From Chrysopilus asiliformis (lineage: Eukaryota > Arthropoda > Insecta > Diptera > Rhagionidae): a stretch of 64,000 nt of DNA. The stretch is taken from positions 2,133,607 through 2,197,606 of the forward strand of contig OZ035964.1 in assembly GCA_964034945.1 (NCBI GenBank). The letters are read 5' to 3'. Made by a program: the position numbers and the translations under genes. Shown here piece by piece: positions 11,073-22,050 of the stretch. Position 1 is the first letter of the stretch, and each line of letters starts with the position of its first letter. A model generated the notes under the pieces. That model worked only from the letters and a program-made list of their open reading frames with translations, did not search any database and was not told the DNA's origin.

Positions 11073-11564
11073 CAGGGTATTCACAGTCCTCTTTTAATTT
11101 TCGGTATTCGGTGTTTTCGGTAATATTAAAAGACTGAAAATATTCTGCTGTGAACATCCCACAGCACAGATTTGAGAACAGCGCTTTTATTGGATACGTG
11201 ACCAAATCATGAACTGCGAATTTGATTGTAAAATATGTCACATACCTTTAAATCCATGTTTGATGTATTCTTTTGAGTTTCTTTTGTGGCAACGGCTATC
11301 AAAATTGAAAAAATTCGCAGTCCGATGAGATTTACAAAAAAACCAGCGAGAAAATTTGACAACTAAAAACATTACTCGCGGTTGATTCTTGATACCGAAT
11401 AACCGGGCTGGAAAACACGACTCAAGGCATGTCTACAATTACCGAATCCGGTAATTCATTTTTACATGAACCAAGTTACCGTCTCGGTAAGAATCTGTTA
11501 AATTTGACTGAATTACCGAGCGGTAAAATTATTCGCAATTTAAAAGAGGACTGTGAATACCCTG
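11073..11564. mobile_element. MITE-like element with 25-bp terminal inverted repeats
   Basis: The left end CAGGGTATTCACAGTCCTCT and onward is repeated in inverse at 11537-11564. About 25 bases are perfectly complementary, and looser symmetry continues inward. ATA borders both ends directly and may be a 3-bp target duplication. The 492-bp element has no coding capacity and is filled with TTACCG/CGGTAA blocks, also partly palindromic. Superfamily not assigned. Confidence 0.8.
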
Positions 11565-11599
11565 ATAGTGTAAAATGAGTGGGGACGTAGCTTTTGTAT

Positions 11600-12490
11600 A
11601 AGAAAGTCATGTCCTGTTCACATCAGATTTTTTTATTGCTGGGTGAAACTTTCTTATGGATGTTTTTTTAATGTTGTCGGAAAACACTTTAAGGGGTTTT
11701 TTTTTCGTCCTCAGGATAAAGGTTGATTTCTGTGCCGTGTCTGTGCAGGATAAGACCGCTGCCTGAAACAAATCCGACCGTTCCATTATCAATAGTTTAC
11801 AGCTACTGGTTCCTAGGAAATTTTCTCAATATATTTCTCTCTCTGTCTACCCCCGCCCCCTCCACACAAAATTACAGGAAATTTTCTTCGATTTTATTCC
11901 TTTTTCGCCAGTGCACGGCGACAGTTGCCTATCTCTTTTCCTTTTATTTGTTTTATTGCGAGCATTTAACGGTAGTTAAAAGAGGGCAGTGAACCAAGAA
12001 AATACAGGCAGGAAAATTCCAAGTAAACTGGACACCTCTCGTATCGCTTCTGCTGCTATCCTCATATTCCCTTTTTTCGTTTGTTTATTGCCCTATCCGT
12101 ATTTTCGTCCCTGCGCTTTTAGCCGTTTCCCTGTTTTCCCCTTAAATCCTAATTGTAGTTACATTCGGCTCTTTTTATGAGTCCCCTCCATAAAAAAAGG
12201 TAAATCAACCTCTCCATAAAATGTTCCCTACCTCACCCCTAAGCCGTTTTTTTTCTGTTCTTGGGCAATCGAATATCGAAAATGAAATAAGGATCATTAA
12301 CCGTCGGTCGCTTTTAGCACACATTGTCGAGGTGAAGGGACGAATTACCAGAGAGCCGTAAATATATTGAAAAAAAACATGATTTCGGTATAACATAGTG
12401 TGTACTTTGGCAACACTTTTTTTCGTCCTTTTTGTCGTTCGAAGATTGGGAAAAGCAACAAATGGTGGTGCCGGCCGGTTTTAAAAAAAA
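11600..12490. other. Unassigned stretch
   Basis: Apart from an inverted copy of the AATCTGATGTGAACAG motif at about 11605-11635, nothing could be supported. The open frames are short and carry no paired splice signals. Confidence 0.35.
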
Positions 12491-13050
12491 AAAAATATCT
12501 GATATGAACACCACATGACTTTCTTATACAAAATCTACGTTCCTGCGCAATTTACACTGTAACACGACGAACGAAATATTAATTTATATTGAAAAAATGT
12601 TTTTTTTACGAAACTTGAAATATCTCGCAAACGGTAAAAGGTATTGATTTACTGTAAAAGGCAAAAATGTAGACTATTTCAATGTCTTTAATTTACTTTT
12701 TAATCGTTTTTCGAAAAACCGTCAGTTTGCAAACAATTCGCAAAAATCTATTTTCTTTATTTTCAATGAAAATATCTCGATAACGGTAAAAAAAAACGCA
12801 GACAACAGTAAAAGACGAAAATGTGGAAAATATTATTCTCTTCAATTCTTACTTAGGAGTTTTTCGCGATTCACTAGAAAACTAATGGGCTTTCGGCTGA
12901 TGAATGTACGCATTAAACCACCAAAAGACCGTTTTCTAAAGAAAATCGCAAAAAACTGATTTTTTTAAAATAACGGTATATCTCCGATACTCGTTTGAGA
13001 TATCGAGCTCTAGTAAAAGGCAGAAGTATGGGAAATTTTACTGTCTTTTT
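12490..13050. repeat. Dispersed repeat related to 8930-9500
   Basis: Starts TATCTGATATGAACACCACA followed by TTCTTATACAAAATCTACG, and continues with repeated AAATATCTCG blocks in the same order as the 8.9-kb copy. It lacks the six-fold 30-bp expansion. Confidence 0.7.
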
Positions 13051-13129
13051 TTTGTTCACACATAAGACTACTAAATAAATCGGGGGAAATGAAATTGCGG
13101 TTCATAAAAAGTCCGTCTGTCATCCTGAG

Positions 13130-13520
13130 CTGTGCTTTGGCATTAAAGGCTAAGCTCTGGGTGGAATTATGAAAAAAAATCGGAATACTATAACTTTTGA
13201 ACGAATTGAGCTAGAGGATTGAAATTTCGTATAGTTGCGTTTCTCGGAAATGGCAAAGCTAAGTTCTTGAATGGGCACAATCGGACCATTCCTTTCCTAC
13301 TCCCCCATACAAGCGAAATAGTTTTTCACCACCGTGTTTAGAATATGATTTTACATAACTTTTCCACACATCAAAATCCAATCGGATTTTTTTAAATTTA
13401 TTGATTTATTTAAAACACCGGAAGAAGGCATGATGCCTTATAAGGTTAACACTTAAATTTATCTGTCATATCGAGCACTTGACGATTGGCCTCTGGTATT
13501 TGTGGCTTTTCTTATGTTTT
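13130..13520. repeat. Dispersed repeat fragment
   Basis: Shares TATAGTTGCGTTTCTCG, AAACGG- or AGCGAAATAGTTTTT-type blocks and the TTACATAAC...CCAATCGGA block with 29340-29720 and 5810-5960. A T-rich piece with GCATGATGCCTTATAAGG (about 13395-13450) interrupts it and may be a separate small insertion. Confidence 0.55.
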
Positions 13521-14960
13521 GTAATGTGAATGAAATCCAAGAACTTCAGCGCTCGATTTTTATAATAATTCACATGTACGACGATGTCAAATAGTGGCCA
13601 AATAATGTGCGGTTCGCCCTGGATGCTAAAAGTTGGAAGAAAAGCGGTCGAAGCATTGAAACCGCAATGTGTGAAACAGTAAAAAGAAAAACTGTCAAAA
13701 TACCATCGGAAAAGTTAAGAAAAAAGCAAATCCGACTCTAAATACTGGGAAATCTTCGATAGAAAATGCTAATTGATTTGCTCACCGAAATCAGTCGAGT
13801 ATTCTCCACTTCCGGGGATTTTTTGTAATAGAATCTTGTAGATAATTACAGCAATGTCGTATTTTTTTAAATTTTTTATTCACGATCACTCTCCTTGTAT
13901 TGTGTGAACTGTCCTGTGGGATTATTTAAGGGGTGGTAGCCCAATGACTGACTGGCGGTGGTGGGCCGGCAATTTTGATGATTTTCTTTTTTTTTTGGGG
14001 CGATTCAGGAATTTTTAAAAGCGTTTAGCAGATTCTCATCTGTTTATCCTGGGAAAATGCGTTATTCGTGTTTTTTTTCAGAATTTCGCTTCTGGACCTA
14101 CCCCTCCGCTTGTTGCACTAAATTTCACAATCGCACGGAAAACACTTTTCACAATAAAAAAAATCGAAGCTTTACTTTTAGGGGGCGAAGGGTTTTTTTT
14201 TACAATAAAAACGCAGCCATCGCCAACGTTAAGGGATGAAAATTCGTGCACTTTTCTCACGGATTTGCGTCGATTTTCACACTTTGCCGCCCCCCGAAAC
14301 CGTAAACTTTAGCTATTGATGAGAATTGGAAAAATCCTCGCTTTGTGATGAGAATTGGAAAAATCCTCACCATGAAATAAAAGTCACCAAATTAAATCCA
14401 CATCACGGAAAACAGTGAAAAATACACCATCGAGCCGAGAAAATGATTTCGTTTTCTAGTCTAAAACACGGCAGAGATCAAAATCGAATTTTGTATCGGG
14501 AGTCTTTCTTTTTTTTAGTTCTTCAATAAAAAAAACATTTTTTTTTGGGCTGAGACTGCGGATCGTTCACAACTGGAAATTTTCTTCACTGATTGCGCTT
14601 CCTTGGCCCACAAATAAACAAACGTATATCGTGCGAAAGATTAGAAATTCCCTCGCCATCACTATAAAAGTGTAAACAATTTTCTCTGCATAAAAAACAA
14701 ACAAAACATGACAATTTTCCGACTCAAATTCGATCCCCGAATGGCTCTTGATGGTGATTAATGTCTCAAACTGAAGAATTTTCGACATGAACTGGGATTT
14801 CCAGGCTACTTCCAGTATAAAATTCCAGTATGTAATTCCAGTATGAAATTCCAGTGTCTCAAATGCAGTTCGCTGACTGGCCTTTGTGATATCCGGGTTG
14901 CCGGATCGGTTTTATCGATGGCGGCAATTCGTTTGAATTCAGTAATGGAGGAAGGAACCA
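13520..14960. other. Unassigned stretch with two small local duplications
   Basis: About 14316-14372 contains two direct copies of GATGAGAATTGGAAAAATCC. About 14812-14862 has four copies of an ATTCCAGTATGAA-like unit. No gene is supported. Confidence 0.45.
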
Positions 14961-14971
14961 TGCAAGAAATA

Positions 14972-15328
14972 GCGTTTTTCGTGCCCCTGGGCTAACTTTT
15001 GAAGCCGTGTAGTTTTCACTTTGGTTGTGGACTTTTTGGAAAGGGCACAGTCTCTAGTTTCATCCATATATGGCGTCAAGAGCCACCGGATTGCAGGGGG
15101 ATGGTGAGGAGTTAACGAACTTTCTCCATGATTTTTCACAGAAATTATTTTTCACAGAAATCATGGAGAAAGTTCGTTAACCCCTCACCATCCCCCTCCC
15201 CCTGCAATCCGGTGGCTCTTGACGCCATATATGGATGAAACTAGAGACTGTGCCATTTCCAAAAAGTCCTGTACCAAAGTGAAAACTATACCGGTTCAAA
15301 AGTTAGTTTAAGGGGGCAAAATCGTGCA
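14972..15328. repeat. Long fold-back (near-perfect hairpin, ~150-bp arms)
   Basis: From about 15134 leftward and 15156 rightward the two sides are reverse complements with few mismatches, sharing for example GTTAACGAACTTTCTCCATG and GCCACCGGATTGCAGGGGGA. The loop is only about 20 bases. The outer 40 bases of each arm are more diverged. No coding content is visible. It may be a fold-back transposon, or, if transcribed, a long hairpin RNA precursor. Confidence 0.9.
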
Positions 15329-15362
15329 TCGTTCTTTGATGAAGTGAGATTTTATCACTCCA

Positions 15363-15483
15363 ATTCCGAAAGTCGTGTCATTTTCGACAGGTCCTTTTAC
15401 GTGTTGTTGTTAGTGTTTTTCTACCAACAAAAACACGTGAAACGACTTTTGTCGAAAACGACACGACCATCAGAATCGGGGGT
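15363..15483. repeat. Palindromic AGTCGTGTC element, copy A
   Basis: Left arm CCGAAAGTCGTGTCATTTTC is answered by right arm TCGAAAACGACACGACCATC then AGAATCGG. The middle carries ACGTGTT and a CTACCAACAAAAACACG block. The same layout recurs at 19152-19260 and 32998-33157, which makes it a small hairpin element family. Confidence 0.8.
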
Positions 15484-15539
15484 GTATAATAGAAAAGTAT
15501 TTTTTTTTTCGGAAAAACCTTCAATTCTGGTTGAATGAT

Positions 15540-16400
15540 TATGTATTTTTTGCTGGTAGAAATGGCTAAATTAATTGGAATTTTGTATTTTGTGACCATT
15601 TCCCAACATATTTTGTAGTAATTTTTTTTAAAATTTCATTTTGTAAATTTTTGAAATTTTCAAAAAAAAAAATCTCAAGAAAATTTCAAGTCTCGAGAAA
15701 AATTTTTTTTGAAAAAAAAGTACTTCGGTTTCAGGAAAACCAAAAATCACACATTCTTTAGGATCCTTTTATCTATCAAAAACCGGTTTCCGTAAGTCGA
15801 TAGGCCAAAAATTACGCGAGGGACAGACGGTTTTCCAAATGTCGGATCCTTAAAAATTGAATCCTTTTTTCTCGGAAACGGCTCAAGAGATTTTTATGAA
15901 TTTCGGAATCTTATGGTTTTCGGGGACAAGGAATCGATATCCGGTGTCCTTTTTGGAGAAAAAAGGATTTTTCAAGGACCTCGTCCTTGAACCGCCCAAA
16001 CCGTACCGCCCCCCTCAAAAAGGACACCGGATATCGATTCTCCGTCCCCGATAACCTCTAAGTTCTGAATTTCAGCCCGATCGGGGGACTTGAATTTTTC
16101 GCCCTTAAAAAAAGTGCAGGGGTCCCCCTTGCGATTTTTTCAAGTTTTTGACATGTCTCCGATTTCGCTGAAATTTGGCATAGAAGTGGTTTTCGGGCTC
16201 CTGATTAAGAATCCGTTGTCCGTATGCCGATATCACTAATAGTTTGAATGGAGGGTAACTCGCGAAAAATCGAATTTCCACGAAAATGACACCGAATTAG
16301 GCTTCCGTTTTTCCTTTTAAATTGAATCCTAACAGGATTAGGTTGGACTAGGGAGGATTAGATTAGATTAGGGAGCTGCCTTTTTTACTCTTTCACTATC
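15540..16400 (+). repeat. Dispersed ~0.9-kb repeat, copy 2
   Basis: Reverse complement of copy 1 over nearly its whole length. Internal inverted-repeat arms lie at 15931-15954 and 16017-16040. The downstream border near 16385-16470 carries CCCAGACACCCTGGTGTAGT and a GACGATTGGTTCGAT block, also found beside copy 3 near 37190-37240. Confidence 0.85.
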
Positions 16401-16759
16401 CCAGACACCCTGGTGTAGTTCATTTTTGTATCTGACGATTGGTTCGATGCGTTACGAAAGGTATACTCTCTAGATTAAAGGTTCTCTACTTCAGTACAGT
16501 GGTTAAAATCGATTAAAAAGTTTTGTCCACTAGGCAACTCTATTCAAAAAATTTCTTTCGAAAACAAAATCTTCATGTTTCACTTGACTTTATATTCATT
16601 GCCCCTCGCCCTTACATTGCTGGTTGGACTCATTTCCAATAATTCCATCCATACTTTCTTTTAATTGTTGCATTTCTTATTGTTGAAACTTCATTTCAAT
16701 TTGAATTCGTGCTGCCAGATGAGAAATTTGGTGAATTTAAATTGAAAAAATGCCTCAGA

Positions 16760-18548
16760 ATTAATTTTCCTGCTTAAAAAAGGCATCAGAAATTTTTTTC
16801 CTGCTAAAAAATTTTTAGAAGCTACATATTTCTAAGAAGGAAAAATATTTCCCAGACGTTTTCTAACCTGGAAATATTTTCTTCGAATTCTTAGAGGCTT
16901 TTTATAATCAGGAAAAATATTTCCGAGGACTTTTCTAACCTGGAAATATTTTTTCCGAATTTTTAGAGGCTTTTTATAATCAGGAAAAATATTTCCGAGA
17001 CGTTTTCTAACCTGGAAATATTTTTTCCGAATTCTTAGAGGCCTTTTATAATCAGAAAAAATATTTCCGAGGCCTTTTCTAAGCTGTAAAAATTTTCTTC
17101 GAATTCTTAGAGGCGTTTTGTAAGCAGAAAAAATATTTCCGAGGCCTTTTATAAGCTGTAAATATTTTTTCCAAATTCTTAGAGGCTTTTTATAATCAGG
17201 AAAAATATTTCCGAGGCATTTTCTAACCTGGAAATATTTTTTCCGAATTTTTAGAGGGTTTTTATAATCAGGAAAAATATTTCCGAGACGTTTTCTAACC
17301 TGGAAATATTTTTTCCGAATTCTTAGAGGCCTTTTATAATCAGAAAAAATATTTCCGAGGCCTTTTCTAAGCTGTAAATATTTTTTCCGAATTCTTAGAG
17401 GCTTTTTATAATCAGGAAAAATATTTCCGAGGCATTTTCTAACCTGGAAATATTTTTTCCGAATTTTTACAGGCTTTTTATAATCAGGAAAAATATTTCT
17501 GAGACGTTTTCTAACCTGGAAATATTTTTTCCGAATTCTTAGAGGCCTTTTATAACCAGAAAAAATATTTCCGAGGCCTTTTCTAAGCTGTAAATATTTT
17601 TTCCGAATTCGTAGAGGCTTTTTGTAAGCAGGAAAAATATTTCCGAGGCCTTTTCTAAGCTGTAAATATTTTTTCCGAATTTTTAGAGGCTTTTTATAAT
17701 CAGGAAAAATATTTCCGAGGCATTTTCTAACCTGGAAATATTTTTTCCGAATTTTTAGAGGCTTTTTATAATCAGGAAAAATATTTCCGAGGCATTTTCT
17801 AACCTGGAAATATTTTTTCCGAATTTTTAGAGGCTTTTTATAATCAGGAAAAATATTTTCGAGCCGTTTTCTAACCTGGAAATATTTGTTCCGAATTCTT
17901 AGAGGCCTTTTATAATCAGAAAAAATATTTCCGAGGCCTTTTCTAAGCTGTAAATATTTTTTCTGAATTCTTAGAGGCTTTTTATAAGCAGGAAAAATAT
18001 TTCCGAGACGTTTTCTAACCTGGAAATATTTTTTCCGAATTCTTAGAGGCTTTTTCTTAACTGGAAAAATATTTTCGAGACATTTTCTAACTTGGAAATA
18101 TTTTTTTCGAATTTTTAGAGGCTTTTTATAATCAGAAAAAATATTTCCGAGACGTTTTCTAACCTGGAAATATTTTTTCCGAATTTTTAGAAGCTTTTTA
18201 TAATCAGGAAAAATATTTCCGAGGCCTTTTCTAAGCTGTAAATATTTTTTCCGAATTCTTACAGGCTTTTTAAAAGCAGGAAAAATATTTCCGAGGCCTT
18301 TTCTAAGCTGTAAGTATTTTTCCCGAATTCTTAGAGGCTTTTTATAAGCAGGAAAAATATTTCCGAGACGTTTTCTAGCCTGGAAATATTTTTTCCGAAT
18401 TCTTAGAGGCTTTTTATAAGCAGGAAAAATATTTCCGAGACGTTTTCTAGCCTGGAAATATTTTTTCCGAATTCTTAGAGGCTTTTTATAAGCAGGAAAA
18501 ATATTTCCGAGACGTTTTCTAGCCTGGAAATATTTTTTCCGAATTTTT
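16760..18548. repeat. 72-bp satellite array, locus 1 (about 25 units)
   Basis: The unit is 72 bases, measured between successive CCTGGAAATATT blocks. Core order: GGAAAAATATTTCC, GAGRCNTTTTCTAA, CCTGGAAATA or GCTGTAAATA, TTTTTTCCGAATT, TTAGAGGCTTTTTATAA. The ATATTTCC and GGAAATAT blocks form an inverted repeat in most units. Variants (GAGGCC/GAGACG, AACCTGG/AAGCTGT, AATCA/AAGCA) are interspersed, and the last three units are near identical, suggesting recent local amplification. It belongs to the same superfamily as the arrays after 40 kb. Confidence 0.97.
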
Positions 18549-18599
18549 AGAAGCTGAAGAATTGGCAGTTTTTCAGGAATATTGTATACAGACTGACAT

Positions 18600-18712
18600 A
18601 CAGACAGAGATCTGGAATTAGGAGTGCTCGGAAAAGGTTTTTTAGTCTAAATAAAGATGTTGAAATTTTTCATAAATACAATACTTTATTATACTATGTA
18701 TAAGAAAGTAAC
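18600..18712 (-). repeat. Dispersed element end supplying a poly(A) signal to SAMM50
   Basis: On the minus strand this reads TTTCTTATACATAGTATAAT then AAAGTATTGTATTTATGAA, the conserved end also seen at 9873-9915 and, diverged, near 10985-11025. It lies 30-130 bases past the SAMM50 stop and contains an AATAAA at 18690-18685. Confidence 0.6.
18685..18690 (-). terminator. AATAAA poly(A) signal for SAMM50
   Basis: The hexamer lies 53 bases after the stop codon, inside the conserved end of a dispersed repeat. Cleavage site not visible. Confidence 0.55.
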
Positions 18713-18742
18713 AAAAGTACGGAAAAATTCAAATCGATGCAA

Positions 18743-21700
18743 TTATAGGAAGTCGTAGCCAATTCCAAATTGAAAGCCAGGTTTCACACGATCTCCTGGC
18801 TGTTTCCGGAGTGGGAAGCAATAATTCATTTCAACTCGTGCCTTAGCTCCAAGTTTAATAGCGAGTCCGACTCCATAAGCGCTTCTCCAATTATCTGAAA
18901 AAAAAAACAAAGATAATTTTGAAGTGATGATAATAAACGTTGATTTAGGTGTACCTTCGTTAAACCCGTCACAATTTCCCATATTATAGAATATGTGTGT
19001 TCGTACCGCTTTTCCAAGTTCTCCGAAATAACTTGAAAACGGCAAAGGACCCCACAAATGTAGACCGGATGCCCAAAAAGTCTATGAAAATAATAATAAT
19101 AATAAAGTATTTCCCATGTGAACAGCATATGATTTTCTTATACAAACACCATCGATTCTGATAGTCGTGTTGTTTTCGACAGGAGTCATCTTACGTGTTT
19201 TTTGTTGGTAGAAAAGCACTAACACTAATACGTAAAATGAAACGACTATCAGAATCGGGATGAAAATCTATTTTTATGTACGCAGAATCAGGAATACTTA
19301 CATGGGCGCCGATTGGGGCACCATCCACATGAGTTCCAACTCCAGCCATATGAAAGCCTCGTATTGTCTGTGGGCCACCCAACGTATATAGAAAATTTAT
19401 AGGAATTTTTGGATATTTATTATCCTGCTGTATGACTCCCATACGGCCACACATTTGTAGACTCAGTCCAGCAAATAGCGGGACATTCAGTTCCGCATGC
19501 GGACTAATTGACATATAGCCAATATCACCACCTAAACCGGCCAACTCACTTGTTAAGCGACAGTAAATGCCAGTTGTTGGGAAAACAGGATTATCTCGTT
19601 GATCGTAAGAACATGAATAACGGAATATTGATGCCAAACGTACGCCACTCATCTCTCGAACGAAAAATGGCGCTTGACGACCTAATATCGATAATCCATA
19701 TGTTGAAGCCACGTATTGGAATGAGTGTTTTACCTGAAAATAACAAAAACAAAAAAAAAATGAATAAATCAACAAGCAATTAGAATTCGTATGAAAAACT
19801 AAACTATTAATGCTGTTTCCCAATCAATTAGGGTTATGCCCTTGCGTACGGATATTGAAAATGGAAAACCCTTTGTATGTATAAATTACATTCACAAGTT
19901 CACATTCACATATTTTACATTCACAAGTTTACCATAGAGTTTTCAAAAAGCCTCCTACTGAAGCTGACTGACTGATTGACTCATCAACGCCCAGCCCAAA
20001 CCCCTGAAGCTAGAAACTTGAAACTTTCACAGTATGTCCCAACCATCACATAGGCGTTCACTTAAGATGCCGCTCCACATGAGAGTAAATACGCGAGTAA
20101 CTCTCAAAAACTCTCGAGAGTTACTCGCAGGAGGTTGCGATTTTTCTCTTTTCAAGGCCAATATCTTGCTTTTTTTACATCTTGCTTTGGCGAGTTCTCG
20201 AGAGCGACTCCCAAAATTCAAACGCAAGTTACTCTCCGAGAGTTCAGTGGAGGCGTGTCCACTAGAGAGTAGAATCACTTTTGGCAGCTCGCAGAAACTA
20301 GCTCGCGAGTTTCTGCGAGCGACTCTCAGAGACGTATCCATAGGAAAATAAAATTCAGTTGGTTATAGATTAGATAGTCTAGAGAATGGCTGTTCGTGCT
20401 TTTCTTTGAAGTTTTTCTCTTCGGAAAATGGTTTTCAAAAATTAACAAAGAGACAATAAACTCCCGCATTCGGATTCGAATTTTAGACCGTCTACTTACA
20501 CCCCCCCACCAGTCGGCCTACATTTAAATGGGGATATGTTAGAAGCTGGACACCAGACGAACATCTATGGTGAATTTCAGGCCAATCGGTTCGGTAGTTT
20601 TTCCGCAAAAGAGTAACATAGAGGAAAAACAAAGTTTCGTATTCATTTTACCCCCTCCCCTTACTGCCCCACCACTCGGGTTACTTTTCAATAGGTCAAT
20701 GTTGGAACCACGCCTACAGCCAGGCTTATCATGCCAAATTTCAGGTCAATCGGTTCAGCCGTTTGAACGTGAAAGAGGAACAGACAGACACCAACTCATT
20801 TGTATGATATTAGTATGAGATAAATCGCTTACATCAAGAGGCAGTAAAAACGAGGCGTCAACCGTAAATCCCGTTTCATCAGTTCGATAAAAACGCTCAA
20901 ATACTCTGGTGACATTGCGGAATAGGTGGCAGGACAATCTAAAAATACAGAAACAAATTTTGTTATGAGTTAAAAGAAAAATTCATAAATTTTCTACAAA
21001 ATTAGACATGGTTCCCATATGCTGTATATCCGAGTACTCCGAAATTGAGTTTCTTTTTTAAAAATTCGGGATACTTGGGAGTACTGTTTATACAACCGAT
21101 TGGAACGCAATTATAATCACTTACTCAGGCTTATTATCACCGTACTTGGTATGCAGATATGGCTTATTGAATGAAAGTGTCGTGTTTGTCGCTGAAAGTG
21201 TACTGTAGCTACCGGATATGGTCGCCCTCTCGCCTCGACCAAAAAGATTCGGCATTGACAATTCAATTGTCGCTAGACCATCATTTTGACCAATTTCCGT
21301 GCCCAACGCGCCGGTAAATCTAAGCAATTCGGTGCCGCTAAATGTTATATCGTAGCCATTCGGGGTTACTGAATTACGCCCTTTGCTCGTGTCTATCAGA
21401 ACATGTAGATCCTTATAAATACCCAAATCGATGAGATAGTTTCGAGTTCTAAAAAAAATAGTTTTATTTTAATTTTTTGCTGTATCGATCTTCAAGCTGA
21501 TTCAACTAACCTCTCGCATTCTAAGAGAAGCTCTTCAAATGTCTTAACATTGTATAATTTATTGGGTACACGTTGAATGTAGTCATCATGCGTACGTTTC
21601 AATCCAGATATATCTACCCTATCGACACGAGCCTGAAAAGAAGAATAATTTCGACACATGTAACCAAAGAGATTTGAAGGATTCGAGAAAGAATAAAATA

Positions 21701-21943
21701 TACCTCGAAAAGAGAAAAATCCAAATTTGATTTACGATTTGAACTCTGATGGGTTCTTGAATCCTGAAAGAAAAAGCCATGGAAATATTATTTACGTTAG
21801 TTTTTTAAGCCACAATTATAATTAAGTTTTATCCTTCTTCAATATTGCCCATATTTTGTAGGTTTATTGCTTTCTTACACGAGGTATAATAAATTAATTG
21901 TTCGAGTATATAAAAGCCATATTACAAAAATGTCAGTCAGTCT

Positions 21944-21978
<35 letters not shown>

Positions 21979-22007
21979 AGTCAGTCAGTCAGTCAGTCAG
22001 TCAGTCA

Positions 22008-22050
<43 letters not shown>

